Below the pieces are notes generated by a model. The model was not told where the DNA came from, searched no databases, and saw only the letters and a list, made by a program, of their open reading frames with translations. Both the position numbers and the translations under genes were made by a program. Of a DNA stretch of 64,000 nt, positions 61,132-64,000 are shown piece by piece. This DNA is from Blautia coccoides. Lineage in GTDB: Bacteria; Bacillota; Clostridia; Lachnospirales; Lachnospiraceae. Each line of letters begins with the position of its first letter. Within the stretch, counting starts at the first letter, position 1. The DNA lies in NCBI RefSeq assembly GCF_034355335.1, contig NZ_CP136422.1, positions 2,235,001-2,299,000 of the forward strand, written 5' to 3'.

Positions 61132-62340
61132 TTAATTTTCCTGCATGGACAGATCACTTGGATTTTTCTTATCCATGATAGTACAGATAACAGATAGAAC
61201 AGCTCCGATTCCGGAAACAGCAATGGCTACCGGAAGGAGTGACACGATTCCTGTGGTGCCCAGGATCTTCTGGAGCATGGTACAGGCATAAGTGGAAAGG
61301 AACATTCCAAATCCTCCGATTGCGGTGGTCATGGAGATGGAAGAGGATACCTTTTCTTTTGGAACCACCACGGTGCACCTCAGGAAGAAATAGGAGAACC
61401 CATATCCATAGGAAGCGCCGCACAGCGTACAGGCAATGCCGGCCATGACCGGACTGGAGGCCAGAAAGAGCATCAGATAGGAAATACACAGCCCGGCATA
61501 TCCGAAGATGATGGTTGCTCTTTTCAGCTTTGAGTACAGAGTGCCGAAGAGGATGCAGAGAATACAGCTTCCCACAGTCCCCAGTGTGGAGAGCAGTGCC
61601 GCGATACTTTCATTCCCGTAGCCCTGTTCCGCCACCAGTACAGAAACCTGGTAATAGATGACAGCGTAAACCAGATTATAGGCAAAACAGGATACCATGA
61701 GCATAACCTGGCGCATCAGATAAGGACTTCCTGTATGGGACCCCTCTTCTTCCCCTGCCTGCTGGTCACCTTCCGGGGGAGTCATTGGGATAAAGAAGAG
61801 CATCATAACAATGACAGGAACTGCGATCCAGTATACCTTGAAAACCTCATTCCAGGATCGAACGGCAAATACCCCGGCGATCAGGCTGATCACTGCGCCC
61901 GTTCCGGCCATGGTGGCATTGAAGATGCCCATGATGGTTCCGCGTTTGTCCTCATCCACATAGACTTCAGCAATAAGCGCCATGGCGGCGGCATTGACAA
62001 ATCCCATAGAGATACCTACCAGGACACGCATGGCGAGTACATAATAGACATTCTCCACAGCTCCGCCTAATATGGCAGATATTGCAAAAAGTACCATTGC
62101 GCCCACCAGGATTTTTTTCTTGCTCAGATACTGCATCAGCTTCCCGCAGAGCATAGCTGAAAACAGCATGATAAAGGATGGTCCTGACAAAATGAAGTTG
62201 ACGGCAGCATCATTTTGGAATGTCTCATACAGGCCGTTGCCGGCAGGTATGATGACCATGTCCGCCATGACTGCCACGTTTGTCAGGAACAGGGAGATCA
62301 GAAAGAGAAGAGCCCGTCCCTTGGTCATTTCTTTGTTCAT
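61132..62340 (-). CDS. MFS transporter
   Basis: A 402-aa major facilitator protein with about twelve helices. Typical features are LMQYLSKKKILVGA in the 2-3 loop, ALIAEVYVDEDKRGTIMGIFNATMAGTGAVISLIAG in helices 4-5 and the KRATIIFGYAGLC loop in the second half. A drug/metabolite efflux or organic-acid uptake role is possible; substrate not readable. It is divergent from the PucR-like gene, which probably regulates it. The stop is only about 150 bp from the IS110 transposase start. Confidence 0.9.
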   Translation of the reverse strand: MNKEMTKGRALLFLISLFLTNVAVMADMVIIPAGNGLYETFQNDAAVNFILSGPSFIMLFSAMLCGKLMQYLSKKKILVGAMVLFAISAILGGAVENVYYVLAMRVLVGISMGFVNAAAMALIAEVYVDEDKRGTIMGIFNATMAGTGAVISLIAGVFAVRSWNEVFKVYWIAVPVIVMMLFFIPMTPPEGDQQAGEEEGSHTGSPYLMRQVMLMVSCFAYNLVYAVIYYQVSVLVAEQGYGNESIAALLSTLGTVGSCILCILFGTLYSKLKRATIIFGYAGLCISYLMLFLASSPVMAGIACTLCGASYGYGFSYFFLRCTVVVPKEKVSSSISMTTAIGGFGMFLSTYACTMLQKILGTTGIVSLLPVAIAVSGIGAVLSVICTIMDKKNPSDLSMQEN

Positions 62341-62649
62341 GTTACACCTCCATAAAATATTTACGATACGGATCTTATAGCTTTTATTATATCGGATACC
62401 GCCCGGCAGACCATCCTTAAAATTCCTGTAATTTCGCAGGTTTTCCGTTGAAAACTCTTGAAAAAATAGAAAGATTTAATTTTATTCGTCTGTTTGTGTG
62501 AAATGTAAAGGAAAAAAACGTCAAAAGGGAGAAGAAGGCTGAATAGTAACAGAAGAAGATCTTCTGGTAAAAGGAATCCCCAGGATTTATAATGGAGCTA
62601 TAGGCAATGGGCAGAACGGGAATGTGTTAGAAAATTTGGGAGGTGCAGG

Positions 62650-64000
62650 ATGGAATTAAATATTCAGATTCTGATGAATGAACTGGAACATGTGTCGGCC
62701 TTCAGGCAGGAAGGGGATTTTCTGGAGAGAAGACTGTCCTTTTATACCGTTTATCAGCCGGAATGTGTCCTGCGTGAAGATACGCTTTATCTGGTGGAGA
62801 CCATGGGCCAGGCGGCAGAGATACTGGAAGTGGAACCCGGAAACGCGTTTATCTGCCTGGAGGGGCAGGAGGAGACGGGGGGATCCTTAGAGGGCTGTTC
62901 CTGGATCTGTATGGACGGCAGTCTGGCCGCTGATGCAGTGCTGACCCGGCTGGAAGAGATTTTTGAGAAATATGACAGATGGGAGCAGGGGCTTTCCTCC
63001 GTCCTGGCAGGGGAGCGGAGTATTGAAGCCCTCTGCCGTATCAGTCTGCCCATTTTTAATGCCCCTGTCATGGTACATAACAGAGAATATGAACTGATCG
63101 GATGTGCGGAGGCGGGAGGTGCCAGATTTCCCTACAGCCTTTTACAGGAAGGGACGGATTATCTGGACCGAAATATTACAGATGAATTGTTTTTCCGTTC
63201 GGATTATCTGACGACCCTTGAATTTACCACGCCTCAGTATTGGACCAACGAAGAGGAAGAGTATATAAGCATCTACAGTAATATCTTTGACGAGAATCAG
63301 GAATACTGGGGCAGGATCGTCATAGACGGAGTAAATGAGAGTCTGACGGACGGCCATTTGGCACTGCTGTCTGTGTTTACTGAGGCGGTTCGGGCACTGG
63401 CGGTGCGCCACTCCGGGCCAAAATTCAATGCTCTGGATGCATTTAAGAATTATGCCCTGGAATATCTGCGCAGCCCGTCCTCCTTTGACAGCGATAAGCT
63501 TCTCATGGCTATGCGGCTGGCAGGATGGAAGCGGAACGGTTCCTTTTTCTGCGTCTGCATGGAGCTGACAGAAGCGGGGCAGGAGCTGCATTCAGCCGCT
63601 TATGAGAGCGTGCTTTTTGACCATCAGCTTCACGGTTATCTCTCTCTGGAATACGGAGACAGGCTGCTGCTTCTATGCAATCTCGGAATGGTGTCGGAGG
63701 GCAGGAATGAGGAGTGCCGGAGGCTGGCTTATATCGTCAGGGATAACCTGTTTAAATCAGGGATCAGTACGGAATTTACTGATTTTTTTCTGTTTCCGGA
63801 CTATTATCTGCAGGCAGAGGCTGCCCTTCAGTCGGGAAAGGAGTGCAGCAGTACCCAGTGGCTGTTTAAATTCGAGGATTATGCCCTTCATTATGTTTTG
63901 AACCGGGGCGCGGATACGCTTCCTGTGAGGACTCTGATACCAGGTACCCTTCTGGAGCTTATCCGTTATGATAAGGTACATGAAACCAGCTATTACAAGA
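62650..64000 (+). CDS. PucR/CdaR-like transcriptional regulator (3' end outside window)
   Basis: The frame is open from ATG 62650 to the window end, 450 codons. GGAGGTG lies 4 nt before the ATG. The N-terminal ~150 residues (MELNIQILMNELEHVSAFRQEGDFLERRLSFYTVYQPECVLREDTLYLVE) resemble the sensing domain of PucR-type regulators, and a GGDEF-like/CdaR middle follows; the visible end (FEDYALHYVLNRGADTLPVRTLIPGTLLELIRYDKVHETSYYK) is the stretch before the C-terminal helix-turn-helix of such proteins, which must lie just beyond. It is divergent from the MFS gene, with a 309-bp gap between showing an AT-rich promoter region and no other gene. Confidence 0.82.
   Translation, partial: MELNIQILMNELEHVSAFRQEGDFLERRLSFYTVYQPECVLREDTLYLVETMGQAAEILEVEPGNAFICLEGQEETGGSLEGCSWICMDGSLAADAVLTRLEEIFEKYDRWEQGLSSVLAGERSIEALCRISLPIFNAPVMVHNREYELIGCAEAGGARFPYSLLQEGTDYLDRNITDELFFRSDYLTTLEFTTPQYWTNEEEEYISIYSNIFDENQEYWGRIVIDGVNESLTDGHLALLSVFTEAVRALAVRHSGPKFNALDAFKNYALEYLRSPSSFDSDKLLMAMRLAGWKRNGSFFCVCMELTEAGQELHSAAYESVLFDHQLHGYLSLEYGDRLLLLCNLGMVSEGRNEECRRLAYIVRDNLFKSGISTEFTDFFLFPDYYLQAEAALQSGKECSSTQWLFKFEDYALHYVLNRGADTLPVRTLIPGTLLELIRYDKVHETSYYK

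Noticed and set aside
1..64000. CRISPR array or known antibiotic resistance gene
   Set aside because: No regular repeat-spacer pattern was seen, and the slot usually occupied by tet(M) holds TetR modules without a recognisable resistance protein.

Overview
The window looks like a chromosomal segment of a gut Clostridia bacterium, most likely Lachnospiraceae (inference). The evidence is AGGAGG-type ribosome sites almost everywhere, LytTR/AgrC-type signalling, GH3 and GH36 glycosidases, Tn916-family conjugation genes and IS256/IS110 elements. No rRNA gene or CRISPR array was seen.

Layout. (1) 1-15.5 kb, sugar and glycoside use: the end of mannose-6-phosphate isomerase, a GH36 alpha-galactosidase, a LytTR response regulator with an AgrC-like kinase, then a tightly coupled run of membrane-anchored domain-permuted GH3, AzgA/NCS2-type permease with an added C-terminal ectodomain, second GH3, GtrA-like protein and family 2 glycosyltransferase. 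A 21-bp-phased direct repeat before the first GH3 is a candidate LytTR target. (2) 15.5-23.3 kb, hydrolysable-tannin/gallate catabolism: UbiD-type decarboxylase, LysR regulator, UbiX flavin prenyltransferase, LpdD-like protein, AraC regulator, GPH-family symporter and a subtype-B-like tannase. A shared palindrome (TTCCA-N3-TGGAA) lies before ubiD and between lysR and ubiX. (3) 23.4-31.9 kb, wreckage of an older integrative element: an IS256 transposase N-terminus fused in frame to a tyrosine integrase, which is cut exactly after its FHDLRH motif by a 6.6-kb type I restriction-modification island; the integrase's last 62 codons reappear beyond the island.

(4) 31.97-57.97 kb, a complete Tn916-family ICE in Tn916 gene order: two DUF961 proteins, TcpA, relaxase with oriT, ArdA, TcpE, VirB4, VirB6-like, CwlT, TcpC, then orf9/orf7/orf8-type regulators, xis and int. 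Additions are a VaFE-repeat surface protein, a Mom-like protein, a second ArdA, a second Xis-like protein, and an AT-rich cargo with two TetR modules where tet(M) sits in Tn916. The ICE is inserted in the anticodon loop of a tRNA-Leu(CAA) gene: the 3' half lies at the left end, the 5' half with its promoter at the right end, and joining them gives a perfect cloverleaf. Just inside the right end the ICE carries its own intact tRNA-Leu(CAA) with its own promoter, apparently compensating for the gene it breaks. A ~256-nt strongly structured RNA candidate precedes xis.

(5) 58-64 kb, flank: a uroporphyrinogen-decarboxylase-family (possibly corrinoid methyltransferase) protein, an IS110-type element with a possible bridge-RNA region, an MFS transporter and a PucR/CdaR-like regulator running off the window.

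All family calls come from reading motifs and gene order; no database search was run.
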